A stretch of 64,000 nt of DNA from Bacillota bacterium. Its GTDB lineage: Bacteria; Bacillota; Clostridia; Christensenellales; Aristaeellaceae. The position numbers were made by a program, and so were the translations under genes. Of the stretch, positions 15,822-22,658 are shown in pieces (positions within the stretch are counted from its first letter, which is position 1; the number at the start of each line of letters is the position of its first letter). The DNA is taken from NCBI GenBank assembly GCA_023404345.1, contig JAEYCB010000012.1, positions 1 through 64,000 on the forward strand, given 5' to 3'. The notes under the pieces were generated by a model, which was not told where the DNA came from, made no database searches, and saw nothing but the letters and a program-made list of their open reading frames with translations.

Positions 15822-17369
15822 ATGACCAAAATCAGGAAAACCCTTGCCCTGCTTCTGTGCCTGTGCATGCTGTGGGGAACTGCTGCCCTGGCCGAGGATG
15901 CGGCCGCCACGACCGGCTCAGCCACCACGGCTGTCACCGAATTAAACGGCACCGATGTGCTGGCCACCATCAACGGCGAAGACGTAAGCTGGGATGACGT
16001 CAAGAGCCTTTATTCCGGCCTGGTTTCCCAGTACGGCAGCGGATATGACCTGACTCAGCAGGACAATGTGGATCTGTTCCGCGCCGTGGCGCTGGAAAAT
16101 CGTCTCACTGAAGTGCTGATGGAGCAGAAGGCCAAGGAGTTCGGCCTTGATCAGTTGACGGATGAGGAAATTGCCGACTCTGACGCCCAGGCTGACGCCG
16201 ACTGGGAGGCTGCTCTTGCAAATTATGAGGCCTATTTCTATCCTGACCTGACGGAAGAGAGCAGCGAGGAAGAAAAGGCTGCCGCGCGCGAGGAAGCCCT
16301 CAACTATTACAAGGAGCAGGGCTATACTCTCGAAAGCCTGCGCGAGGATTATAAGCGTTACAGCGTGCTCAACAAAGTCACTAACATGATGGTTCAGGAT
16401 GCCACCGTTACCGATCAGGAAGTGGAAGATCTGTACCAGTCACTGGTCGCAGCCGACAAGGAGCTTTACGAAAACGACATCGCCGCATATGAAGCCTACA
16501 ACAGCTATGTGGACCAGATGGCTATGTATGCTGCCCTCTACGGTACCAGCAACAACCTGGACTATGCCTGGTACAAGCCGGATGGTTTCCGCGCCGTCAA
16601 GCACATTCTGCTGCCCGTGGATTCTGAGCTTATGACCACCTACACGGATCTTCAGGCCCGTTGGGAGGAGCAGCAGGAAGCCGCCCAGGCAGCCGAGGAG
16701 AGCACCGACGAAACCGCTGATACCACCGACACCGCTACCACTGAAGCAACTGCCGAGCCCACCGCCACGCCCGAACCCGTGACCGAGGAGCAGGTGAACG
16801 AAGCCAAGGCCGCAATCTTCAATTCTCTGGCGGACACCATCGACGAGATTAACCAGAAGATTGCCGATGGTGTGGATTTTGACGAGCTGATCGCCACCTA
16901 CGGCGTCAACGAGGACGGCACCGCTTCCGACCCCGGCATGACCACTGAGCCCTACATGACCAGCGGCTATGAGGTATGCAGTGCTTCGACCTCCTATGTG
17001 CCGGAATTTGTGGAGGCTGCCATGAGCATCGACAGCGTGGGCGGCGTATCCGCTCCCTACCTGAGCAGCTATGGCGTGCACATCGTCAAGTACATCGGCG
17101 ATGTGGAAGGTGGCCCCATCCCCATGACTGATGAGCAGCGTGAAGCGAAGCGGCAGAGCCTGCTTACCAGCAAGCAGAACGAACTGTATGCCGCCAAGCT
17201 CGAAGCCTGGATGGCGGAAGCCGATATCACCTACACCGGCGTGACCCCCAGCATTGCAGAGCTCGAGGGCGCGCAGAGTACCGCCACGGACGCCGCCTCT
17301 ACGGAAGCGGAAGCGCAGACGACGGAAGAGACCGCCGCTCCTGAAGCTACGGAAGCGCCGGCCGCCTGA
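15822..17369 (+). CDS. secreted peptidyl-prolyl isomerase/foldase, SurA-PrsA (parvulin) type
   Basis: 515 residues, secreted. Signal peptide 1-24 (LALLLCLCMLWGTAALA, cut before EDAA); its Cys residues do not form a lipobox, unlike lipoprotein PrsA. A SurA_N-like helical chaperone region spans about 45-240. The parvulin domain starts at FRAVKHILLPVD and resumes at EQVNEAKAAIFNSLADTIDE to YGVHIVKYIGDVEGG. Between them lies a ~40-residue Thr/Ala/Glu/Pro-rich insert (about 285-325). The C-terminal ~40 residues are also Thr/Ala/Glu rich. Likely folds exported proteins outside the membrane. GGAAAGGA precedes ATG 15822. Confidence 0.85.
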   Translation: MTKIRKTLALLLCLCMLWGTAALAEDAAATTGSATTAVTELNGTDVLATINGEDVSWDDVKSLYSGLVSQYGSGYDLTQQDNVDLFRAVALENRLTEVLMEQKAKEFGLDQLTDEEIADSDAQADADWEAALANYEAYFYPDLTEESSEEEKAAAREEALNYYKEQGYTLESLREDYKRYSVLNKVTNMMVQDATVTDQEVEDLYQSLVAADKELYENDIAAYEAYNSYVDQMAMYAALYGTSNNLDYAWYKPDGFRAVKHILLPVDSELMTTYTDLQARWEEQQEAAQAAEESTDETADTTDTATTEATAEPTATPEPVTEEQVNEAKAAIFNSLADTIDEINQKIADGVDFDELIATYGVNEDGTASDPGMTTEPYMTSGYEVCSASTSYVPEFVEAAMSIDSVGGVSAPYLSSYGVHIVKYIGDVEGGPIPMTDEQREAKRQSLLTSKQNELYAAKLEAWMAEADITYTGVTPSIAELEGAQSTATDAASTEAEAQTTEETAAPEATEAPAA

Positions 17370-17397
17370 TCTGTCCCTCGAAGCATTTGACTTTAGC

Positions 17398-17428
17398 GCC
17401 CCGGCAGCCTGATGGTTGCCGGGGCTTT
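17398..17428 (+). terminator. terminator after the parvulin gene
   Basis: 9-bp stem (17398-17406 with 17417-17425), 10-base loop, then TTTGCTTATT. The stem sequence is one of three related copies in 17398-17832. Confidence 0.75.
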
Positions 17429-17800
17429 GCTTATTAAAGGAGCGGCCCGGAAACAAGCATGCCGGAGCTGCTTTGTCATACCCACGCTGCAAAATGAAAC
17501 GCCCCAGCAACCTGATGGCAGCCGGGACGCCAGGCTCGCAAAGCAACCTGATTTTAGAAGCTTTGGCGGGCCGTAGTCTTTCATAATGAAGCTGAACCCA
17601 GCGACATATGCGGAAGCCCTTGCGCGTTTCTCCTGCCGCACCGTAGGCGCCGGAGGGAAGTGGCACACTGTGGGCAGTCGCGCGAAACGCAAAGTAACCC
17701 GCAAGCATAAACAAATATAAGGGGCACCGCAGAACGCTGATATTTGCGAGGAGGGAAAGTGTATTCTGGTGGAAAAAAGTGCCAAAGACGAGCCAAACTG
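17429..17800. other. intergenic region with repeated hairpin motifs, no gene
   Basis: About 370 bases. A degenerate copy of the flanking hairpin, with GCCCCAGCAACCTGATGGCA, starts at about 17501, and AGCAACCTGA recurs near 17541. Frames on both strands (for example 17581-17796 minus) have no RBS or family likeness. It may be a decayed small repeat element. Confidence 0.45.
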
Positions 17801-17835
17801 ACGCCCCGGCAGCTATTGGGCTGCCGGGGCGTTTT
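17801..17835. terminator. bidirectional hairpin after the EetB-like gene
   Basis: Perfect 13-bp stem (17801-17813 with 17820-17832), loop TATTGG, TTT on the plus side. It lies 10 bases beyond the minus-strand stop at 17842, so it ends the EetA/EetB transcript and shields the other direction. Confidence 0.75.
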
Positions 17836-17841
17836 GCTACA

Positions 17842-18363
17842 TTATCTGCGGATTTTTTGCAGATGCTTCATCACGAGGTTAGCTGCCACACCGGTAACCG
17901 CGCCTGTGATCAAGCCTGCAACCATTAGCACCGCCATATAGTACATCAGGCTGGGCGTGCTTAAAATCACCATTGCCAGAGCCACCTGGCCCACGTTGTG
18001 CGCCACGCCGCCCACCATGCTCACCATCACAGGATGCACCCCGCGTACGCGGCTGAGCAGCGTCATGAACACCATGCTCACCAGTCCGCCGGCAAAGGCG
18101 TACATCATGGCATTCACGCCTCCAAACAGAAGCCCCGACAGTACCACCTTCAGAACCATCAAAACAAATGCCGTAGGGATGTTGAGCATATATACCGCAA
18201 AGATCAACACGCCATTGCTCAACCCCAGTTTGATACCCGGTACGCCCGCCGCTACCGGCATCAGACTTTCCACAAAACCCAACACCAGCATCAGTGCCAC
18301 CAGCAGCCCGCACAAGGCCACCCACTGGGTTTGTTCCTGCAGGGTTTGTCTCTTTCTGCTCAT
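17842..18363 (-). CDS. Gx transporter / Hpre_diP_synt_I membrane protein, EetB-like
   Basis: 173 residues with five or six TM segments. It matches the family once named heptaprenyl diphosphate synthase component I: VPGIKLGLSNGVLIFAVYML, SGLLFGGVNAMMYAFAGG, GGVAHNVGQVALA. From family knowledge, EetB of the Listeria extracellular electron transfer locus belongs here, always beside an NusG-II-domain protein. That partner is the next gene upstream, 13 bases away. Inferred role: membrane part of a quinone- or flavin-linked electron export step; the biochemical function is not settled. Confidence 0.8.
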   Translation of the reverse strand: MSRKRQTLQEQTQWVALCGLLVALMLVLGFVESLMPVAAGVPGIKLGLSNGVLIFAVYMLNIPTAFVLMVLKVVLSGLLFGGVNAMMYAFAGGLVSMVFMTLLSRVRGVHPVMVSMVGGVAHNVGQVALAMVILSTPSLMYYMAVLMVAGLITGAVTGVAANLVMKHLQKIRR

Positions 18364-18376
18364 TTGTGTGCTCCTG

Positions 18377-19114
18377 TCAGTTCTCAGACAGCATTTGGAT
18401 CAGTTCCTCGGTAGTATACAGCTCCAGCGTAACCTGATTGGGCAGACAGATGATCATGTTGCCCAGAAGGCGGCTGTCCATATTGTCCAGCGAAACCACA
18501 CCCTGCTTCACGCAGTCCTGATTTTCACAGGTAGAGCTTTTCATGTCAACACTTTCCGTGGTAACATGAATCACATTTTTCGCTCCTGTTTCCTCCTGAA
18601 TGACGGAGTATTCGCCCTCCTCAATGAGGGGAATGGGCTGATAGGTGGTCCCGCCTGCCGTAACCAGCAGCCAAGCCTTGATGGAAGTAGGATCAAACGT
18701 CGCCTGGGGAGTCTGGGAATCCTCAGGCACAGGTGTAGCTGTTTCACCAGAAGGGGACGTCACCGTAACAGGTGCCGTTTCCACTGCCGTAGCTTCGGGG
18801 GCATCCGTGGCATCAGGCTTTGCGGTGGTCTGAGCACCAGGGGTGGCCGTGGATTTAGCAGCGGGTTCCGCCGTAGCCGTTGGCTCTGCGGTGGGTTCCG
18901 TTGTAGCGGTAGGTTCAGCGGTGCGTTTCGTTGTAGCGGTTGACTCGGCAACGGGTTCAGCCGTTGCGGCAGAATCTGCTGCGATGTCAGGCCCCAGCGT
19001 GGGCGCGTCCACCATCGGAGAATTGATGCGTGCAGGCAGCACCATGGCCAAAACAGCCACCAAAGCGATGGCTGCCACCAGCGCGATCCCGATCCAGATG
19101 TTCTTGTTGCGCAT
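18377..19114 (-). CDS. NusG domain II membrane-anchored protein, EetA-like
   Basis: 245 residues. One N-terminal TM segment (about 6-26), a long Thr/Ala/Glu/Pro linker (about 48-150), then an extracytoplasmic NusG-II domain (about 165-245): NVIHVTTESVDMKSSTCENQ, DCVKQG, then NMIICLPNQVTLEL. The three Cys (CENQDC and IICLP) match the family. EetA of the flavin-based extracellular electron transfer system has this build, with EetB next to it. RBS GGAAGG precedes ATG 19114. First gene of a two-gene transcript with its own promoter. Confidence 0.8.
   Translation of the reverse strand: MRNKNIWIGIALVAAIALVAVLAMVLPARINSPMVDAPTLGPDIAADSAATAEPVAESTATTKRTAEPTATTEPTAEPTATAEPAAKSTATPGAQTTAKPDATDAPEATAVETAPVTVTSPSGETATPVPEDSQTPQATFDPTSIKAWLLVTAGGTTYQPIPLIEEGEYSVIQEETGAKNVIHVTTESVDMKSSTCENQDCVKQGVVSLDNMDSRLLGNMIICLPNQVTLELYTTEELIQMLSEN
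18842..18964 (-). repeat. 10-residue (30-bp) tandem repeats in the EetA-like linker
   Basis: Four imperfect decapeptides of type TAEPTATTEP encoded in tandem (residues 51-91). A flexible spacer that would hold the NusG-II domain away from the membrane, perhaps across the wall. Copy number could vary between strains. Confidence 0.75.
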
Positions 19115-19151
19115 GTGTTACCTTCCTTTCCGTAAATGAAGCAACACGGCC

Positions 19152-19180
19152 ATGATACCGCATGAACGCGCGCCCGTCAA
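19152..19180 (-). promoter_or_regulatory. sigma-A promoter of the EetA/EetB-like operon
   Basis: Minus strand TTGACG (19175-19180), 17-bp spacer, TATCAT (19152-19157). It follows directly behind the terminator of the upstream reductase, so the two units are transcribed separately. Confidence 0.8.
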
Positions 19181-19186
19181 GCATGG

Positions 19187-19217
19187 AAAAAACGGGAGGC
19201 GGCACAGCCGCCTCCCG
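19187..19217 (-). terminator. terminator of the second flavin reductase
   Basis: 11-bp perfect GC stem (19193-19203 with 19207-19217), ACA loop, then six T on the minus strand (19187-19192). Textbook intrinsic terminator. Confidence 0.9.
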
Positions 19218-19234
19218 CGGGCATCAAAACCGGA

Positions 19235-21010
19235 TTATCTAGCCTGAGAAGCGCTGTCACCAGCGATGCGTCCAAAGACCACGGTATCGGTCAGAGCGTT
19301 GCCGCCAAGGCGGTTGGCGCCATGGATGCCGCCGGTCACCTCGCCAGCTGCATACAGGCCGGGGATGATCGCACCGTTTTCGTTGATAACCTGTGCGTAC
19401 TGGTTAATGCGCACGCCGCCCATGGTGTGGTGCACAGTGGGCACGCGGGGCGCCGCATAGAAGGGACCATTATCGATAGGAGTCTCGTACAGGGTACGGC
19501 CAAAGGCATCAGGCTCGCCGCTGGCCACGTGGGCGTTGAAGTCCTCCACGGCAGCGATCAGGTTCTCGGCAGGCACGTTCATGGCGGCCGCCAGCTCCTC
19601 AAGGGTTTCCCCCTTCACGGCGCGTCCGGCAGCGATGAGCTCGTTGACGGATTCGTTGAAGTTGTTCTTTTCGTCGCCGGTGGGATACTTGTCGCTGTCC
19701 ATTACGATCCACATATAGTTGTCGGTCTGCTCAAAGAGCGCCTGGGTCATCTCGTCTCGGCGGCCGCCTTCATTGACAAAGCGGTTGCCTTCCTTGTTGA
19801 TAAAGATGCGGGTTTCCACGTTCATTTCAATGTTGCCGCTCAGGCTGCCGGTCTCAGGATCGCCCAGAGGCAGCAGCTGGATGTTGCCCATCTGGATGAA
19901 GTCAGCCCCCAGCTTCATCATCATCTTGATGCCGTCGCCGGTCGCGCCTTCATGGTTGGTGGACTTGATGCTTTCGCCCAGATCAGCCCACTGGGTATTG
20001 TAGGCCTGACGCAGCTCCACGCTCTTGGCAAAGCCGCCGGTGGCCACGATAACGCCGTTATTGGCCTTGACGGTCACGGTGTTGCCGGTTTCGCCAGTGG
20101 CAATCACGCCATTGACGCGCCCGTCCTCGCCCACAGTGATTTCGGTAGCGCGGGTGTTGAGAAGCACCTCCGCGCCTTCGTGGGTGTCGATATAGCGATT
20201 GTAGGCGTCAAAGAAGCCGGTGCCAACAGGCATCACGGGCTTGTGAGCGCGCTCCCACAGACCGCCGGTTACGGTAAAGAGCTTGCTCTCGTCAAACTCC
20301 ATTCCCAGTTCCTTGAGCCACTCCACGCCTGCCCAGGCGTTGCTCACCAAAGTATGCACCAGCACCGGATCGCCCTGGTAGTCGCCGCCGGAGAGGGTCT
20401 GCTGGTAGTGCCATTCCACGCTGTCGTTCTGCTTGATGGCGGTCTCACTGCGGTCGTCCACAGCGTTGAGTGCGCCGCCGGCCAGGATGGTGTTACCGCC
20501 CACCTTGCCCATTTTCTCCAGTACGATTACGCTGGCGCCGTTCTGGTTGGCCTGCACAGCCGCAGCCAATCCCGCGCCGCCCGCGCCAATGATGACTACA
20601 TCCGCCGTCATCTCAACGTCAGGAGCCTTTTCTACCACAACTTCCTTTTTGGTGTTCCAGGCTTCCACATCCAGCCCAGCCTGTTCCACAGCATTCAGCA
20701 CAGCGGCAGAGATGGCCTGGCTGGTCATGGTCGCGCCAGACACGCCGTCCACGTTGGCGGTCTGCAGTTCCACGATGCGGGCAGGTACCTGCTCCACCGC
20801 AGGATCGCTGATGCCAGGAGTGTCGCCATTCTTGGTAACTTCCACCGCAGTTACGGCACCGCTTTCATCTACGGTCACGCTCACTTCGATGGAGCCTGCG
20901 CCGCCGATCTGGCTGTCACCCACGCCGGTGTAGGTGCCGGCAGCAGCCAGGGCCGTCGTGCCCATGGCCAGCAACGCTACGCACAGGATGAGGGAAAGGA
21001 TCTTTTTCAT
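19235..21010 (-). CDS. secreted FMN-binding/FAD flavin reductase (fumarate/urocanate-reductase type)
   Basis: 591 residues, secreted. Signal peptide 1-22 with no lipobox. FMN-binding domain about 25-112 with DGVSGATMTS (88-97); SGAT is the ApbE flavinylation motif, with Thr94 as likely covalent FMN site. FAD_binding_2 domain from about 135 with IGAGGAG. Catalytic positions of flavocytochrome-type fumarate reductases are largely kept: Arg in EGGRRDEM (~417), His in TVHHTMGG (~527) and Arg in HGANRLGGN (~567). The HPT substrate loop is instead MGNIQLLPLG (~374), so the acceptor may not be fumarate. GGGAGG lies 9 bases before ATG 21010. Controlled by a MerR-type promoter. Confidence 0.88.
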   Translation of the reverse strand: MKKILSLILCVALLAMGTTALAAAGTYTGVGDSQIGGAGSIEVSVTVDESGAVTAVEVTKNGDTPGISDPAVEQVPARIVELQTANVDGVSGATMTSQAISAAVLNAVEQAGLDVEAWNTKKEVVVEKAPDVEMTADVVIIGAGGAGLAAAVQANQNGASVIVLEKMGKVGGNTILAGGALNAVDDRSETAIKQNDSVEWHYQQTLSGGDYQGDPVLVHTLVSNAWAGVEWLKELGMEFDESKLFTVTGGLWERAHKPVMPVGTGFFDAYNRYIDTHEGAEVLLNTRATEITVGEDGRVNGVIATGETGNTVTVKANNGVIVATGGFAKSVELRQAYNTQWADLGESIKSTNHEGATGDGIKMMMKLGADFIQMGNIQLLPLGDPETGSLSGNIEMNVETRIFINKEGNRFVNEGGRRDEMTQALFEQTDNYMWIVMDSDKYPTGDEKNNFNESVNELIAAGRAVKGETLEELAAAMNVPAENLIAAVEDFNAHVASGEPDAFGRTLYETPIDNGPFYAAPRVPTVHHTMGGVRINQYAQVINENGAIIPGLYAAGEVTGGIHGANRLGGNALTDTVVFGRIAGDSASQAR

Positions 21011-21090
21011 GGTTGAATTCCTCCCTTTGGACATATATTGGGAACATAGGAAACCGGGATTGATATTTTTCAGTCAATCCATTCATTCCC

Positions 21091-21121
21091 ATTGTACATC
21101 CCAAAGCCGCTTTGGATGCAA
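21091..21121 (-). promoter_or_regulatory. MerR-type promoter with central operator
   Basis: Minus strand TTGCAT (21116-21121), a 19-bp spacer, TACAAT (21091-21096). The spacer holds the perfect palindrome CCAAAGCGGCTTTGG (21101-21115). Overlong spacing with a dyad between -35 and -10 is the hallmark of promoters that MerR proteins activate by DNA untwisting. The merR gene is directly upstream in the same direction. Confidence 0.8.
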
Positions 21122-21152
21122 GAGGAATTTTTACATTTTCTTCACCTATTTA

Positions 21153-21944
21153 TCACTCAATGGGCAGCCATGCCTCCACCAGTGTGTCGCGTTCCGTCTC
21201 ATGACATTCTACGCACAGATTCACGCCTACCGCTGTTCCCGCCTGCCGAAAGCCACGCGCATGCATATGTTCCCGCAAGGGTTCAAAGGCCATGGCAGGA
21301 TGTTCAAAATATGTTCCCGGCAGCTTGAAAAACGCATGCAGAGCTACCCCCGCCGCCATGCTTACCGCGCCCGGCGTAGCATCCAGACCCAACAACTGAG
21401 CTTCTTCGGCCTCAACCGTATAGCCAAAACGTGCTGCGCCGCCAGCTTCGCCAAACACACTGATACGCGTTGCAGGCATCAGCTCCAGCCATGTGGCCAC
21501 TCGCTCCTGCTCCCGCCGGTCACGGCTGATAAATCCATCCGGGCCCACCCTGAGCGCAATGCAGGGCTGAAGGGGCTCCAGGGTCACTCGTCCGAGGTTG
21601 TCCTTCCCGCGTCGGATCGCCTGTTCAAACCAGCGTATATCCTGTGCCATACGTTCGTAACGCCGGGCCATGTTCAGCACGTCATTGGATTGATAGGCCA
21701 GTTTCTGAGCAATTCGCTCACAGGTATCACCCTCCGGAGAAAACTGCTGGGCAATCTCCCGCAGCGGCATAAGCATGGATCTGTATTTTTTGTAGCTGAT
21801 CAGGCGGATTACATCCTCCGCCCCATAGATGCGGCGGGAAGCCTCTCCCTTTTTAGGCGGTATAACGCCCTCTTTTTCATAGAAATGCAACGCTGCCGGC
21901 GTAAGGCCCAACGTACGCGCTACGTCGCCAATGGAATATTTCAT
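21153..21944 (-). CDS. MerR-family transcriptional regulator
   Basis: 263 residues. N-terminal winged HTH: MKYSIGDVARTLGLTPAALH (residues 1-20), then FYEKEGVIPPKKGEASRRIY, typical MerR. A coiled-coil dimer helix spans about 78-120. The C-terminal ~140 residues look like a GyrI/BmrR-type effector-binding barrel, suggesting an organic ligand rather than a metal; there is no metal-binding Cys pair at the dimer interface. ATG 21944 begins the HTH exactly, and the open frame extending to 22763 is non-coding. Its target is very likely the reductase 140 bases downstream. Confidence 0.88.
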   Translation of the reverse strand: MKYSIGDVARTLGLTPAALHFYEKEGVIPPKKGEASRRIYGAEDVIRLISYKKYRSMLMPLREIAQQFSPEGDTCERIAQKLAYQSNDVLNMARRYERMAQDIRWFEQAIRRGKDNLGRVTLEPLQPCIALRVGPDGFISRDRREQERVATWLELMPATRISVFGEAGGAARFGYTVEAEEAQLLGLDATPGAVSMAAGVALHAFFKLPGTYFEHPAMAFEPLREHMHARGFRQAGTAVGVNLCVECHETERDTLVEAWLPIE

Positions 21945-21999
21945 CTTTGTACTTCTCCGTTTCCCGCTTTTTAAAACATCGAAAGCGGCTTTTGATTTT

Positions 22000-22028
22000 A
22001 TTGTAACGGAAGCGCCCCGCTTTGGCAA
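22000..22028 (-). promoter_or_regulatory. sigma-A promoter of merR
   Basis: Minus strand TTGCCA (22023-22028), 17-bp spacer, TACAAT (22000-22005). The -35/spacer contains CCAAAGCGG (22017-22025), the same nonamer half-site as in the reductase operator, which points to autoregulation. Confidence 0.75.
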
Positions 22029-22035
22029 GAGGCGG

Positions 22036-22064
22036 TTGCGCACAGGACGCGATTTCGGTATACT
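22036..22064 (+). promoter_or_regulatory. sigma-A promoter of the Cys-rich gene
   Basis: TTGCGC 22036-22041, 17-bp spacer, TATACT 22059-22064. It is back to back with the merR promoter, with -35 boxes 7 bp apart, so the two cannot easily be occupied together. Confidence 0.75.
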
Positions 22065-22106
22065 GGCTTTGCACAATTCTGTGAAGCAAAAGCGGAGGAA
22101 GAATCT

Positions 22107-22658
22107 ATGCCGGTCATTATGAATCTGCTCAGTAAGCGGGGGGCCGTACAGACGCTGAAGGACGCACGGGCGGCGTTGGGAGAGTTGACCCCTCTTAAGC
22201 GGGACTGTGGCCGCCTGTGTGCGGCTGCCTGCTGCCAGCCGGACGAAACCGGGCTCAATGGCATGCTGCTTTTTCCCTTTGAAGAAACCTTCTACAGCCG
22301 TCCCATTGAAGGATTTCCTTTTCGACTTATAGATGATGATACGCTTTATAAAGGTGGGAAACGTCTGGTATGCGAAGGGGTCTGCCCGCGTGAGCATCGT
22401 CCGCTGGCCTGCCGCATCTTTCCGCTGCGCATCCGTGTGGAGACTGACGCGGCAGGGGAACAGGTGCATTGCACGGCGGAGCTGGACCCACGCGCATGGT
22501 GCGTATGCCCCCTGCTGGAACAAGGCGGACTGCGCGCGATGGACCCGGCATTTGTCGCCGCTGTATCCCGGGCGGGTGATGTGCTGGTCCGTAACGTATA
22601 CATGTTGGAAGCGCTGTACAATGAGCAGCGTATGATCGATGAAATGAGGCACCTGTAA
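22107..22658 (+). CDS. cysteine-rich protein, possible YkgJ-like metal-cluster protein
   Basis: 183 residues, not firmly recognised. Ten Cys fall in conserved-looking groups: DCGRLCAAACC (33-43), CEGVCPREHRPLACRIFPL (about 88-106), then WCVCPLL. The CxxxC..CC spread resembles YkgJ-family cysteine-cluster proteins, thought to bind Zn or an Fe-S cluster. No signal peptide, so cytoplasmic. Its stop overlaps the next ATG (TAATG), tying it to an HI0933 flavoprotein. Function unknown. Confidence 0.7.
   Translation: MPVIMNLLSKRGAVQTLKDARAALGELTPLKRDCGRLCAAACCQPDETGLNGMLLFPFEETFYSRPIEGFPFRLIDDDTLYKGGKRLVCEGVCPREHRPLACRIFPLRIRVETDAAGEQVHCTAELDPRAWCVCPLLEQGGLRAMDPAFVAAVSRAGDVLVRNVYMLEALYNEQRMIDEMRHL

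Noticed and set aside
17581..17796. 71-codon minus-strand frame
   Set aside because: No RBS, Cys/Arg-rich random-looking composition, ends within the repeat region.
19322..21016. 564-codon plus-strand open frame
   Set aside because: Shadow of the second reductase.
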